From an uncultured Collinsella sp. (GTDB lineage: Bacteria > Actinomycetota > Coriobacteriia > Coriobacteriales > Coriobacteriaceae): a stretch of DNA of 46,546 bases. This document shows, one piece after another, positions 8,517 through 16,426 of this stretch. Positions within the stretch are counted from its first letter, which is position 1; each line of letters begins with the position of its first letter. The stretch covers positions 1 through 46,546 of the forward strand of contig CABUHO010000019.1 in assembly GCA_902491395.1 (NCBI GenBank), read 5' to 3'. Under the pieces are notes generated by a model. The model saw nothing but the letters and a program-made list of their open reading frames with translations, made no database searches and was not told the origin of the DNA. A program made the position numbers and the translations under genes.

Positions 8517-10366
8517 GAAAGATCACTCTCCGTATAGGTTCTTTGGTATCCGAGCAAATATAGGCATATCCCAACGATTATAGAGGATAGGATTCCCGCA
8601 ACCGCCGCCTTGGCGATGACCGCGGCTGCAAGGCTGGCAATTTCCATATGGTGTGCAAGACAGGACGCCGCTGCGCAGCCGATGCCGGTGACAGCGATGG
8701 CGGCGATTGCGGCAAGGTTTGAGCCCTGATTGGCACGCTTGGCATGGACATTGAGCAGCGCAGATGACGCCGCGGCAGTTGCCGCGACCAGCACAAAGGC
8801 AGCCCAAAGGAGCGGGTCTCCCAGCGCTGCGGCAACGTTACCGAGCCCCAGCACGCCTCCGGCTGAAAGCGCGACCGTGGCCAGACGGGCAAAAAGCGCG
8901 CCCATGCCCGTTGCCGCGGCGGCGCTTGCCGGGCCGAGCCAAAATGACGCGACGCCGGCGGCGACCCCAGCTGCCAGGAAGGTATTGCCGGTCAGACAGC
9001 CAAGCGCGAGTGCACAGGTGAGCGTGGCGCTCGCGGCAGTCTCGGTGCGACCCCAGGCGATCCACCAACCGGACATGGCAGCGGCAAAGATCACCGCGAC
9101 GGGCAGCATCGACAGGATGCCCTGTGCCTGCATGGTGGCGTTGGCCATGAGCACCAAAAAGCCCACAGCCGAGATGGCCGAGCCAATCTGGGGGGCCAGG
9201 CCAGCCGCCGCTCCGATCGCGATGGCCGCAATGACCAGGCCGGGAAGCGTCGCGACCCCGGCCGTTTGCATCAGCAAAAAGCTAAAGGTGCCGCACGTTA
9301 GCGCCGAGATAGTGCGCATGGTGTAGTCGCGCGTATGGCTCCAGCGCGTGCCCGCCCAGCCGAGTGCGGGGTCGACCTCAATGGCGTCGTCCTCGTAGTG
9401 CGACGGCTCGATATCGTCGAGCTCCTGCTCGTCATCCGAAAGTTCGCCAACCATTTGCTCCAGGCTGCGACGGCCCTCGCGCACGCTGCCCAGACCGGCA
9501 AGGAGCTGGTCGCAAAATGCCTCGATGCTGTTGGGGCGGTCCTGCGGCATGGGGGAGAGCGCGCTCATGAGCGCGGCCTCGGCTCCCGGGGGGAAGTGTG
9601 GTATCAGCTCGTTGGGATAGGTGGCGCCGCCGATGATGCGGTCGAGCGAGTCGGCGGGCGTGGCCGCCATAAAGGGAGCGCTGCCGCACAGACCCTCGTA
9701 GATCACACAGGCGAGGGCAAAGACATCGGCGCGCTCGTCGACCGTGCCGGTCTCGATATCGAGCTGCTCGGGCGGCATGTAGCCGATGGTGCCGCCGCGT
9801 GAGCCGCCAAAGCCACCGGCAGACGACAGTCGCGCCATGCCAAAGTCGGTGAGCTTTACATTGCCCGAGTGGTCGATGAGCACGTTGGCGGGCTTAATGT
9901 CCAGGTGGAGTACGCCATTACTATGGGCGAAGGTGAGCGCCTGGCCCAAGGCATCGGCAATGGCCGCGGCCTCGTCAAAGGTGAGCGAGTGGCCGTCCAC
10001 GCGATGCAAAAACTCGGCCAACGACATACCGTCGACATACTCCATGACCAAGTAGGCATAGGCGGTGTCGTGCGTAAAGTCGATGACCTGCACGATATTG
10101 GGATGTTGAAGCATGGCGGCAGTGTGCGCCTCGCGCAGGACATCCATGATGTCGCTGGCGGGCATGCCGGCGCCGTTGATAAGGGGGATGCGCTTAATGG
10201 CGACGCGGCGGCGCAGGTGCGTGTCGCGGCAGATCTCGATGGAGCCAAAACCGCCGGTCGCAAGTGTCTCGAGCGGCTGGTACCGCTTGAGCAGCTCGCG
10301 AGAGCTGGTGCCCTCCAAAGGAACGTCCGGCGAGAACCGGGCGGTATGTTGCGAGAAAAGCGGCAT
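8513..10366 (-). CDS. Polytopic membrane Ser/Thr kinase (non-RD), first gene of the wall operon
   Basis: 617 residues. Kinase domain at about 28-290: ATGGFGSIEI glycine loop, Lys58 in VAIKRI, HLDIKPAN (154-161) and DFG (174-176), then GTIGYMPPEQ. The catalytic loop has Leu where most activated kinases have Arg, so it is a non-RD kinase that may not need activation-loop phosphorylation. An acidic segment (near 310-340) leads into a C-terminal half of about ten hydrophobic stretches, with no PASTA or other recognisable sensor domain. In mycobacteria this operon holds PknA, which has a single helix. The ATG at 10366 has AGGG six bases upstream; a TTG two codons earlier is less likely. Kinase identity is secure, signal unknown. 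Confidence 0.9.
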   Translation of the reverse strand: MPLFSQHTARFSPDVPLEGTSSRELLKRYQPLETLATGGFGSIEICRDTHLRRRVAIKRIPLINGAGMPASDIMDVLREAHTAAMLQHPNIVQVIDFTHDTAYAYLVMEYVDGMSLAEFLHRVDGHSLTFDEAAAIADALGQALTFAHSNGVLHLDIKPANVLIDHSGNVKLTDFGMARLSSAGGFGGSRGGTIGYMPPEQLDIETGTVDERADVFALACVIYEGLCGSAPFMAATPADSLDRIIGGATYPNELIPHFPPGAEAALMSALSPMPQDRPNSIEAFCDQLLAGLGSVREGRRSLEQMVGELSDDEQELDDIEPSHYEDDAIEVDPALGWAGTRWSHTRDYTMRTISALTCGTFSFLLMQTAGVATLPGLVIAAIAIGAAAGLAPQIGSAISAVGFLVLMANATMQAQGILSMLPVAVIFAAAMSGWWIAWGRTETAASATLTCALALGCLTGNTFLAAGVAAGVASFWLGPASAAAATGMGALFARLATVALSAGGVLGLGNVAAALGDPLLWAAFVLVAATAAASSALLNVHAKRANQGSNLAAIAAIAVTGIGCAAASCLAHHMEIASLAAAVIAKAAVAGILSSIIVGICLYLLGYQRTYTESDLS

Positions 10367-10446
10367 GGCCAACCCTCGTGCGTTTAAAGTTCGTTTGCGA
10401 GTGGCGGGCGCGGAGCCGAGCCGTTCGCGGTGGCATAGATGTTGCT

Positions 10447-10455
10447 AGTGTAGCA
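10447..10455 (-). promoter_or_regulatory. Extended -10 element ahead of the wall operon
   Basis: On the minus strand the sequence reads TGCTACACT, an extended -10 (TG-n-TACACT), about 80 nt upstream of the first kinase ATG. No good -35 is present at the usual spacing, as expected for an extended -10 promoter. A second copy of this form, TGATACACT, lies ahead of the second kinase operon at 16356. Confidence 0.45.
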
Positions 10456-10510
10456 CGCTCGGGTGCATGGGGAGGATAGCGGGATGCGAGGCTGCCTGTC
10501 TGGTTTGGCT

Positions 10511-11230
10511 TTAGCGCTTCTTCTTGTTGTTCTTCTTTTGCTTGCGCTGCTTGCCTTTGGTCTCCTGGGGCTTGTCGCCCTGCTTGGCCTCGGCGGCGGC
10601 CCTCTCGGCCTTCATCTTCTTGCGTTTGGTCTCGATGCGGAGTTTTTTGTTGATGCGCGCCTTGAGGAAGGTGCCAAATTGCTCGGCATCGCCGCGAACA
10701 AAGGTGTCCTTGGGGATCGTCACGCCCTGGTCGGCGAACATGGCCACAAAGATGCGCTCGCCGTCGAGTACGTGGTCGAGCTTCTCAAACGGGAAGAACT
10801 GCGACTTGCCGCTCTTGCCCCAGACCATCAGACCGTCTTCGTTGGCGGCGACGCGGCGATAGCGGCCGCCCATGGACTCGTCGGCCTCGACGGCATCGAT
10901 AAAGTCGCGGGCGAGCGTGTGGTGCAGGTTTTTGCTCCACCAGGCCAAAAAGGCGCCGAACACGATCAAGACGACGCCGAACTTGATCCAGCTGCCGCCG
11001 GCCACCAGCATGCCGATGCCGATGAGCGCGGCAATCGCGGCGGCGACGTACAGGGAGCCACGGCGCCTGGGCGAGGCGACCAGGCGCGCAAAGTCGGTGA
11101 CGAGGTCGTTTTCGTACTGATACTCGTTGAGGTACAGAATGCCGTCATCGGCCGCGGCCTGCGCCTCGAGCGCGACCTCGACCTGGTCGGCTGCTTCGGA
11201 GGGAACGAGGTTGCTCTCTGCGTCTGCCAT
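10511..11230 (-). CDS. YcxB-like membrane protein with Lys-rich tail
   Basis: 239 residues. Two hydrophobic stretches at about 59-96 suggest a membrane hairpin. The following region, with GRYRRVAANEDGLMVWG and an F-P-F-E-K-L-D-H-V stretch, resembles the YcxB-like cytoplasmic domain (function unknown). The last roughly 55 residues are almost entirely Lys, Arg, Gln and Ala and should bind nucleic acid or acidic lipid. It is transcribed in the same direction as the kinase operon, but a 144-nt gap with its own promoter candidate separates them. AGGAG ten bases upstream supports the ATG. The family name is moderately sure; no role can be assigned. Confidence 0.75.
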   Translation of the reverse strand: MADAESNLVPSEAADQVEVALEAQAAADDGILYLNEYQYENDLVTDFARLVASPRRRGSLYVAAAIAALIGIGMLVAGGSWIKFGVVLIVFGAFLAWWSKNLHHTLARDFIDAVEADESMGGRYRRVAANEDGLMVWGKSGKSQFFPFEKLDHVLDGERIFVAMFADQGVTIPKDTFVRGDAEQFGTFLKARINKKLRIETKRKKMKAERAAAEAKQGDKPQETKGKQRKQKKNNKKKR

Positions 11231-11345
11231 GCTCTTTGGACTCCTATCGCGGCGGGCTCGCCGTACGGGTTATTATGAATGCAGTATGCCGTGCGACCGC
11301 ATGGCCGCCGCGGCAACAAGACTCAGTATACCCGGGGGAGCACCC

Positions 11346-13829
11346 ATGGAATCGTTGTACCGAAAGTATCGCCCGCTCACCTTCGACTCCGTGGTGGGCC
11401 AGCAGCATATCGTCTCGACGCTCGAGCACGCTATCACCGAGGGACGCCTGTCCCACGCCTACCTGTTCTGCGGACCGCGCGGCACGGGCAAGACCACCAT
11501 GGCGCGCATCCTTGCCAAGGCGCTGCTGTGCCGCAATGCCGAGGCAGCGCGCGCCGAGGGTGCAAGCGGCTGCATGCCCGACGGTACTTGCGAGGAGTGC
11601 GAGCTCATTGCCGAGGGCAACCACCCCGATGTCTACGAGCTCGATGCCGCAAGCCGTACGGGCGTGGACAACGTGCGCGAGGAAATCATCAACTCCGTCA
11701 ACTTTGCTCCGGTGCGCGGCAAGTACAAGATCTATATCATCGACGAGGTTCACATGCTCACGACGGCGGCGTTCAACGCGCTGCTCAAGACGCTTGAGGA
11801 GCCGCCGGCACACGTGATCTTTGTGCTGTGCACCACCGACCCGCAAAAGATTCTGGAGACCATCCTCTCACGCTGCCAGCGTTTCGATTTCCATCGCATC
11901 GGCAACGAGGATATCGAGCATCGCCTGGCATACGTGTGCGAGCAGGAGGGCTTCGATTACGACGACGAGGCGCTGGCTATCGTGGCGCGCCATGCAAAGG
12001 GCGGCATGCGCGACGCGTTGTCCACGCTGGAGCAGCTGAGCGTCTTTGGCAACGGTTCTGTGCATGCGGACGACGCCCGCTCGCTTTTAGGCGAGGTTTC
12101 GGACCAGATTCTGGGCGAGTTTTCCCGCGCCATTGCCGATCGCGATGTTGCCGAGCTCTATGGACTGATTCGTGCGCAGGTCGAGGAAGGAAACGACCTG
12201 CTGGAGCTGACGCGCGACCTGGTGGCGCATGTGCGTGACGTGTACGTTGCCTGCGTTGCCGGTGCCCGCGCCGAGCTGTTTGAGGGCGGCTCCGAGCAGG
12301 CCGAGGCGCTTGCTGCCGAGGCCGCTGCCTTTGGCGAGCATCCTGCCGACCGCCTGGCCCGTGTGCTGACAGTGCTCGACGATGCCGCACTGGAGATGAG
12401 GGGCGCGAGCGACGTACGCCTGGTGCTCGAGATTGCCTGCACGCGTCTGGCACGTCCCGAGGCTGATATAACGATTGAGGCATTGGCCGAGCGCGTGGCA
12501 CGCCTGGAGGCCATGGTTGCCAACGGCGCCGTGCCGGCGAGCGTGGCTGCTGCTCAGGCCGCCGCGCCTGCAGCATCCGTACCCGCTGCTGCCCAGCAAC
12601 CGACGCTCATTTCGGGCGCCCGTGCTGCCGCTCCGGCGGCATCCGCTGCCCCCGCTGCTACGTCCGCGCATCAGGGCGGCATGCCTTGGGACCGTGGTGC
12701 TGCCGCTCCGGCGGCTCAGCCTGGCCCCCGTTCTGCGTCCGTGTCGGCTTCCAAGCCTGTAGCGCCTGCACCTCAGTCTGCGCCGGCTCCGACGCCTCAG
12801 CCCGTTGCGGCCCCCGCGCCTGCCACCGCTCCGGCACCTAAGCCCCAGTCCAACAATGCCGCCCAGGTTGCCGCCGCCGGCGCCGCCGAGACCCCCGCGG
12901 TCGAGGATGCCGGTGAGCTCCAGCGCAAATGGGCCGAGGTTGTCGAGCGCGTCAAGGCTCGTCAGGCCTCCTACGCAGGGCTTTTGCTCAATGCCCGCGC
13001 CACAGCAGACGACGGCTCCAAGCTCACGGTCTCGTTCCCCGCGGGCTCGACCTTTGCCATCAAGATGCTCGGCCGCGCTGACACGCAATCGGTGGTCCTG
13101 CCGACGGTCTGCGCGGTCTTCGGTCGTCGCACCGTCGACTACGTCCTGGATGGAGGTGGCACGCCGGCTCCTCAACATGAGGAGCATTCTCCATCTGCAC
13201 GGGCTGCGGCATCTGCGGACCCGCAGCCCGTGTCCTCGGCGGCCCCTGTATCCTCGAGCGCCAGCGCGCCGCAGCAGCAAGCAGCACCGGTAGCGGCATC
13301 GACCCCGTCGGCGCCTAAGCCAGCCGCGGCCAAATCGGCTGCTTCGGTCCCCACGCCCAAGCCTGCCGCTGCGCCTGCGCCCAAGTCATCCGACCTGGGC
13401 AAGGCCCCCTGGCTGCGCTCGGACAACCCTGCCGGCGCTCCCGCCACGGGCAAGCTCCCGACTGAGCCCGCGCCCCGCGCGCCCGAGCGCGCGTCCGCTC
13501 CCAAGGCTCAGCCGTCCGCGCAGTCTGCACCGTGGGAATCCGAGCAGGTGCCCTACGACGATGCCATGGTCGCCGGTTTTGCCGCCGATGCAGGCGGGGA
13601 CGATCTGCCCCCGTTCGACGTGCCGGCCACGGCGTCCGCGCTCAAGCCCGCTGCAACTGCCCCCAAAGAGGAGGACGCTCCTGCAGCTCCCTGGGAGTCC
13701 AACCCCGGCGCGGGCAGTCCCTTCGGCCATCAGGGCGCAGCCCCAAGCATCCCGCAGACCGAGGACGAGGCCAAAGCCCTCATCCGCAGCGTCTTCGGTC
13801 AGTCCACCATCTTCAAGCCGGTGGAGTAG
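11346..13829 (+). CDS. dnaX: DNA polymerase III gamma/tau subunit
   Basis: Clamp-loader ATPase that opens the sliding clamp at primed sites and tethers polymerase cores. 827 residues. The AAA+ module shows Walker A GPRGTGKT (43-50), four zinc-binding cysteines (62, 76, 82, 85), the DEVH Walker B (133-136) and a sensor-1 CTTD stretch. After about residue 370 comes a very Ala/Pro-rich linker, a small conserved tau-like segment near 515-610 (DAGELQRKWAEVVERVK), and another Ala/Pro/Ser-rich tail. The start was set at MESLYRKYRP because GGGGGAG lies five bases upstream; an upstream in-frame extension has no family similarity. No obvious internal frameshift heptamer was identified. It is divergent from the YcxB gene. 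Confidence 0.95.
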   Translation: MESLYRKYRPLTFDSVVGQQHIVSTLEHAITEGRLSHAYLFCGPRGTGKTTMARILAKALLCRNAEAARAEGASGCMPDGTCEECELIAEGNHPDVYELDAASRTGVDNVREEIINSVNFAPVRGKYKIYIIDEVHMLTTAAFNALLKTLEEPPAHVIFVLCTTDPQKILETILSRCQRFDFHRIGNEDIEHRLAYVCEQEGFDYDDEALAIVARHAKGGMRDALSTLEQLSVFGNGSVHADDARSLLGEVSDQILGEFSRAIADRDVAELYGLIRAQVEEGNDLLELTRDLVAHVRDVYVACVAGARAELFEGGSEQAEALAAEAAAFGEHPADRLARVLTVLDDAALEMRGASDVRLVLEIACTRLARPEADITIEALAERVARLEAMVANGAVPASVAAAQAAAPAASVPAAAQQPTLISGARAAAPAASAAPAATSAHQGGMPWDRGAAAPAAQPGPRSASVSASKPVAPAPQSAPAPTPQPVAAPAPATAPAPKPQSNNAAQVAAAGAAETPAVEDAGELQRKWAEVVERVKARQASYAGLLLNARATADDGSKLTVSFPAGSTFAIKMLGRADTQSVVLPTVCAVFGRRTVDYVLDGGGTPAPQHEEHSPSARAAASADPQPVSSAAPVSSSASAPQQQAAPVAASTPSAPKPAAAKSAASVPTPKPAAAPAPKSSDLGKAPWLRSDNPAGAPATGKLPTEPAPRAPERASAPKAQPSAQSAPWESEQVPYDDAMVAGFAADAGGDDLPPFDVPATASALKPAATAPKEEDAPAAPWESNPGAGSPFGHQGAAPSIPQTEDEAKALIRSVFGQSTIFKPVE

Positions 13830-13883
13830 CTGTACAGGCGGGTATACTGCTCAAGAAGAGACGTCTTTGAACGGAGCGAGCTT

Positions 13884-14144
13884 ATGATGTGGGAATATGT
13901 CCGCCTTGAGGACGATACGCAAGTTTCGTATTCCGAAGTCCGTGAGGACAATACGGTGAAGGTCGTTGTGGAGCGCCCACGCGATTGGGGTTTTGACACG
14001 GCGGAGTGCATCTTGCCGGCATTCAATTGGGTGTCGCACGAGGGCTTTAGCGAAGCAGACCTCAAAGAACTCGATGATTTTGTACGCAACAACGCCCCGC
14101 TCATCTTGCGTTTTGCTTACGAAGGCGGACGGGTCTATGCCTAG
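13884..14144 (+). CDS. Small acidic protein paired with DUF4160 gene
   Basis: 86 residues, not assigned to a named family. Visible features are an N-terminal beta-rich part (MWEYVRLEDDTQVSYSEV), then FDTAECILPAFNW and a C-terminal helix GFSEADLKELDDFV. GGAG lies eight bases before the first of two consecutive ATGs. Its stop overlaps the next gene by eight bases, so the two are almost certainly co-translated. My recollection is that DUF4160 genes often sit next to a small acidic partner in toxin-antitoxin-like pairs; an antitoxin role is therefore plausible but unproven. A TATACT at 13843-13848 could serve as a -10 for the pair. Confidence 0.7.
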   Translation: MMWEYVRLEDDTQVSYSEVREDNTVKVVVERPRDWGFDTAECILPAFNWVSHEGFSEADLKELDDFVRNNAPLILRFAYEGGRVYA

Positions 14145-14409
14145 TCTTTTCCGACTCGGGCCGTACATCATCTTTTTCTGGACAGGGGAGAACGGCGAGC
14201 CCGTCCATGTTCATATCGCGGTCAAGCGCCCCACCGCCGAGGCGACCAAGATATGGCTTACCCGCTCCGGCGGATGCAAGCTGGCCCATAACAAGGGCGA
14301 TATTCCTGCTCGGGATTTACGCGATATCATGCAGTTTGTTTCATCTAACCATGCGCTGATTTGCAAACGCTGGAAAGAAACAACCGGTGGGCTGTCGTTT
14401 TACTGTTGA
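14137..14409 (+). CDS. DUF4160 domain protein
   Basis: 90 residues. The N-terminal half PSLFRLGPYIIFFWTGENG followed by EPVHVHI is the typical DUF4160 signature, and HNKGDIPARDLRDI plus a C-terminal W-K-E-T-T segment complete the family length of about 80-90 residues. Function is unknown; adjacency to a small acidic partner has led to suggestions of a toxin-antitoxin-like module, which I treat as inference. Translation starts inside the preceding gene (ATG at 14137). A terminator follows within 25 nt, so the pair forms its own short transcription unit. Confidence 0.85.
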   Translation: MPSLFRLGPYIIFFWTGENGEPVHVHIAVKRPTAEATKIWLTRSGGCKLAHNKGDIPARDLRDIMQFVSSNHALICKRWKETTGGLSFYC

Positions 14410-14430
14410 GAATCGCTTGCTGGGCTTAGG

Positions 14431-14455
14431 ACCCCTAGCTCTTTAGGGGCTTTTT
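14431..14455 (+). terminator. Terminator of the DUF4160 pair
   Basis: CCCCTA and TAGGGG form a six-base-pair stem around GCTCTT, followed by CTTTTTA. It overlaps the last codons of the convergent minus-strand gene, which economises on space between two convergent units. Confidence 0.7.
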
Positions 14456-14911
14456 ATCCGGGCGCATTTGTATTTCGGACATGTGTAGTGTGGTGCCGCG
14501 TATGTCGCATTCGAGCAGACAGGTACGTGACGGTCGGCCTAGGATGCTGAGGTCGATGCGATACGTCGCATGGCTGTCCGTGTACTCGACTTGTTCGGCG
14601 TTGACGGTTGCTCCGATTGCCAAATAAACGCCTGGCTCGGCATCGACAATCTTGGCGTCCTCTATCTTGACCTTGAACTCCTGGTAGAGGGACGGGCTGT
14701 TGTAGTAAATGGTTCGGGTTCCGTCGGTGCACTCATCGGTCGCTTCCCATTTGACGGCGGGCTGGTCCGAGCTGGCTACTAACAGTTCTGCTCCAAAGGC
14801 TATAGCGTGGGCGACGACAACCAGCAATGCCCAGCCGGCAAAGAGATAGATAACCAAATATAGAGCGGGGTGTTTTGAGCGGATGTTTTGGAGCGCGTCG
14901 GGGGCATTCAT
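14435..14911 (-). CDS. Orphan membrane-anchored protein, unknown function
   Basis: 158 residues not matching any family I recognise. A single hydrophobic helix at about 16-42 is followed by an approximately 115-residue domain predicted to be outside the cytoplasm. This domain has beta-rich alternation (RTIYYNSP, VYLAIGATVN, TYRIDLSIL) and three cysteines (CTDG, TCLLEC). The ATG at 14911 is preceded by GGAGG at six bases, so expression is likely. It stands alone between convergent and divergent neighbours. A lipoprotein is unlikely because no lipobox cysteine follows the helix. Confidence 0.7.
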   Translation of the reverse strand: MNAPDALQNIRSKHPALYLVIYLFAGWALLVVVAHAIAFGAELLVASSDQPAVKWEATDECTDGTRTIYYNSPSLYQEFKVKIEDAKIVDAEPGVYLAIGATVNAEQVEYTDSHATYRIDLSILGRPSRTCLLECDIRGTTLHMSEIQMRPDKKPLKS

Positions 14912-15250
14912 GGGGCACCTCCAAATTGCTATCTATGACAATCAAATTATACCCTGCCGCCATGTGCGCCGCCTCGAGCAGCGGTTTGGCATTTAGCTAT
15001 TTAGTGGCACACATGAAATGCCGGATTCGGCTCTACTAGATTGAGTGTGCGATATTATGCAGCCTTGCATAATTCGACCTTGCATAATCTTTGGGTGCGG
15101 CTTGCACTCCAGGACATGTATATCGACTGAGGTAACACGTCCGCCCCGTTCGCTGACCTCGCGCCGTGGTACGATTTTTGAGTTTGAAAGTCCCGCCGTG
15201 CTCCGGCTGCCCTTGCAGCTCGGCGTGCGGCCGCACGTAAAGGAGCCATC
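14912..15250. other. 339-nt intergenic region before ybaB
   Basis: No coding potential seen. It separates the divergent orphan membrane gene from ybaB-recR. Its one clear structure is the TTGCATAAT repeat cluster (15054-15088), listed separately. A classical -35/-10 pair with 17-nt spacing is not evident; CATAAT cores within the repeats could act as -10 elements. Confidence 0.6.
15054..15088. repeat. TTGCATAAT inverted and direct repeat cluster, operator-like
   Basis: ATTATGCA (15054-15061) and TGCATAAT (15066-15073) form an 8-bp inverted repeat with a four-base spacer. The 11-mer CCTTGCATAAT then recurs at 15063-15073 and 15078-15088, a 15-nt period. TTGCATAAT also occurs at 25844-25852 and inside a palindrome at 37624-37638, all three in gene-free DNA. 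It may be a regulator site or simply contain a -10-like CATAAT. Confidence 0.5.
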
Positions 15251-15571
15251 ATGGCCGGTATGAACATGCAGCAGATGATGAAGCAGGCTCGCAAGATGCA
15301 GGAGCAGCTTGCCGCCGCGCAGGAGAACCTCAAGTCCCAGACCGTCGACGCCTCTGCCGGCGGCGGCATGGTCAAGGTGACCGTTAACGGCGAGATGGAG
15401 CTCGTCAACCTCACCATCGATCCCGATGCCCTCGATCCCGAGGACGTCGATATGCTGCAGGACATGATCATGGCTGCCGTCAACGAGGCCGTCCGCGGCG
15501 TCAACGAGCTCGCCAACAAGCAGATGGGCGCCATCACCGGCGGCCTCAACATCCCGGGCATGCCGTTCTAA
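15251..15571 (+). CDS. ybaB: YbaB/EbfC nucleoid-associated protein
   Basis: 106-residue member of the YbaB/EbfC family, small dimeric DNA-binding proteins that coat the nucleoid and are usually encoded between dnaX and recR. The N-terminus is Met/Gln-rich and helical (MNMQQMMKQARKMQEQL), followed by the conserved GGGMVKVTVNG strand segment and a C-terminal helix region with LQDMIMAAVNEA. Length fits the family. GGAG six bases before the ATG supports the start. It precedes recR by 13 nt, so the two are cotranscribed. In this window four unrelated genes intervene between dnaX and ybaB. Confidence 0.95.
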   Translation: MAGMNMQQMMKQARKMQEQLAAAQENLKSQTVDASAGGGMVKVTVNGEMELVNLTIDPDALDPEDVDMLQDMIMAAVNEAVRGVNELANKQMGAITGGLNIPGMPF

Positions 15572-15584
15572 GACACACATATAT

Positions 15585-16181
15585 ATGAGTGCGAATCACA
15601 GTCTGCAAAAACTGCTCGATGAGCTGGGCCGTCTGCCGGGCATTGGTCCCAAGTCGGCCCAGCGCATCGCCTATTACCTGCTCGAGGCCGATGCCGAGGA
15701 GGCCCGCCGCCTGGCCGAGGCCATCCTGGAGGTCAAGCAGGAGGTCCACTTTTGCAGCCGTTGCTTTAACTACGCCACGGCCGACGAGTGCTCCATCTGC
15801 CAGGACCCGATGCGCGATACCACTCGCATTTGCGTGGTGGGCGAGCCGCGCGACGTCCAGGCGATTGAGCGCACGGGCAGCTATCATGGCCTGTACCATG
15901 TGCTGGGCGGCGTGATCAGCCCCATGGACAAGATTGGTCCCGAGCAGTTGCACATCCGCGAGCTGCTGGTGCGTCTGGGCCACGAGGATATCCATGAGGT
16001 CATTATCGCCACCAACCCCAACATCGAGGGCGAGACCACGGCGAGCTACCTGGCCCGCACTATCAAGCCGCTGGGCGTCGAGGTATCGCGTCTGGCAAGC
16101 GGCCTTCCCGTGGGCGGCGACCTGGAGTATGCCGACGAGCTTACGCTTGGGCGCGCCATCGAGGCCCGTCGCACGATTTAG
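15585..16181 (+). CDS. recR: Recombination mediator RecR
   Basis: 198-residue RecR, which with RecF/RecO loads RecA at gapped DNA. An N-terminal helix-hairpin-helix segment has LGRLPGIGPKSAQRIA (14-29), followed by a zinc finger with Cys57, Cys60, Cys69 and Cys72. A Toprim domain begins with ICVVGEPRD (82-90) and ends near ASGLPVGGDLEYAD. Length and motifs are standard. No clear ribosome site precedes the ATG at 15585 (ACACATATAT), so translation probably depends on coupling to ybaB 13 nt upstream. Confidence 0.96.
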   Translation: MSANHSLQKLLDELGRLPGIGPKSAQRIAYYLLEADAEEARRLAEAILEVKQEVHFCSRCFNYATADECSICQDPMRDTTRICVVGEPRDVQAIERTGSYHGLYHVLGGVISPMDKIGPEQLHIRELLVRLGHEDIHEVIIATNPNIEGETTASYLARTIKPLGVEVSRLASGLPVGGDLEYADELTLGRAIEARRTI

Positions 16182-16333
16182 GTGGCGAGCCTGCTCCTGC
16201 CGTATGTTTTCCTCGCGATGCACGGGGTAGTCATAATTTCCCCGTGCGACTGTGAGTTTGTTGTGCAACAAAGATGCTTCGTATCCGCTTATCGCATGGA
16301 TGCTTCCGCTCGCATCCTTAATTTGCCCATTCG

Positions 16334-16364
16334 TTGCGCAACCTTTTGGGTTCGCTGATACACT
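16334..16364 (+). promoter_or_regulatory. Candidate promoter of the second kinase-FHA operon
   Basis: TGATACACT at 16356-16364 is an extended -10, and TTGCGC at 16334-16339 is a possible -35 at a long 19-nt spacing. Transcription would begin near 16371, only about 15 nt before the hairpin at 16387. The same TGnTACACT form precedes the wall operon at 10447. Confidence 0.5.
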
Positions 16365-16386
16365 CAAATATGGATTCGAATGAATG

Positions 16387-16411
16387 CGCCGCTCCCGAGC
16401 GGCGTGTTTTT
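16387..16411 (+). terminator. Terminator-like hairpin between promoter and ribosome site
   Basis: CGCCGCTC (16387-16394) and GAGCGGCG (16397-16404) form a perfect 8-bp stem, followed by TGTTTTTG. It sits after the candidate promoter and just before the GGAGGAG of the gene at 16427. It could end the recR transcript or act as an attenuator for the downstream operon. Confidence 0.6.
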
Positions 16412-16426
16412 GTTGGAGGAGAACGC

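Larger units (their letters stand above)
16182..16426. other. Intergenic region with two hairpins before the second kinase operon
   Basis: No gene seen. It contains an 8-bp inverted repeat GCACGGGG/CCCCGTGC (about 16220-16247) without a T-run and a 7-bp repeat TTTGTTG/CAACAAA near 16258-16273. Next come an extended -10 and a terminator-like hairpin, both listed separately. Either hairpin could end the ybaB-recR transcript. Confidence 0.5.

Noticed and set aside
11231..11345. Possible SRP RNA or tRNA upstream of dnaX, common in some bacteria
   Set aside because: The 115-nt gap has no cloverleaf, no CCA end and no SRP helix 8 consensus.
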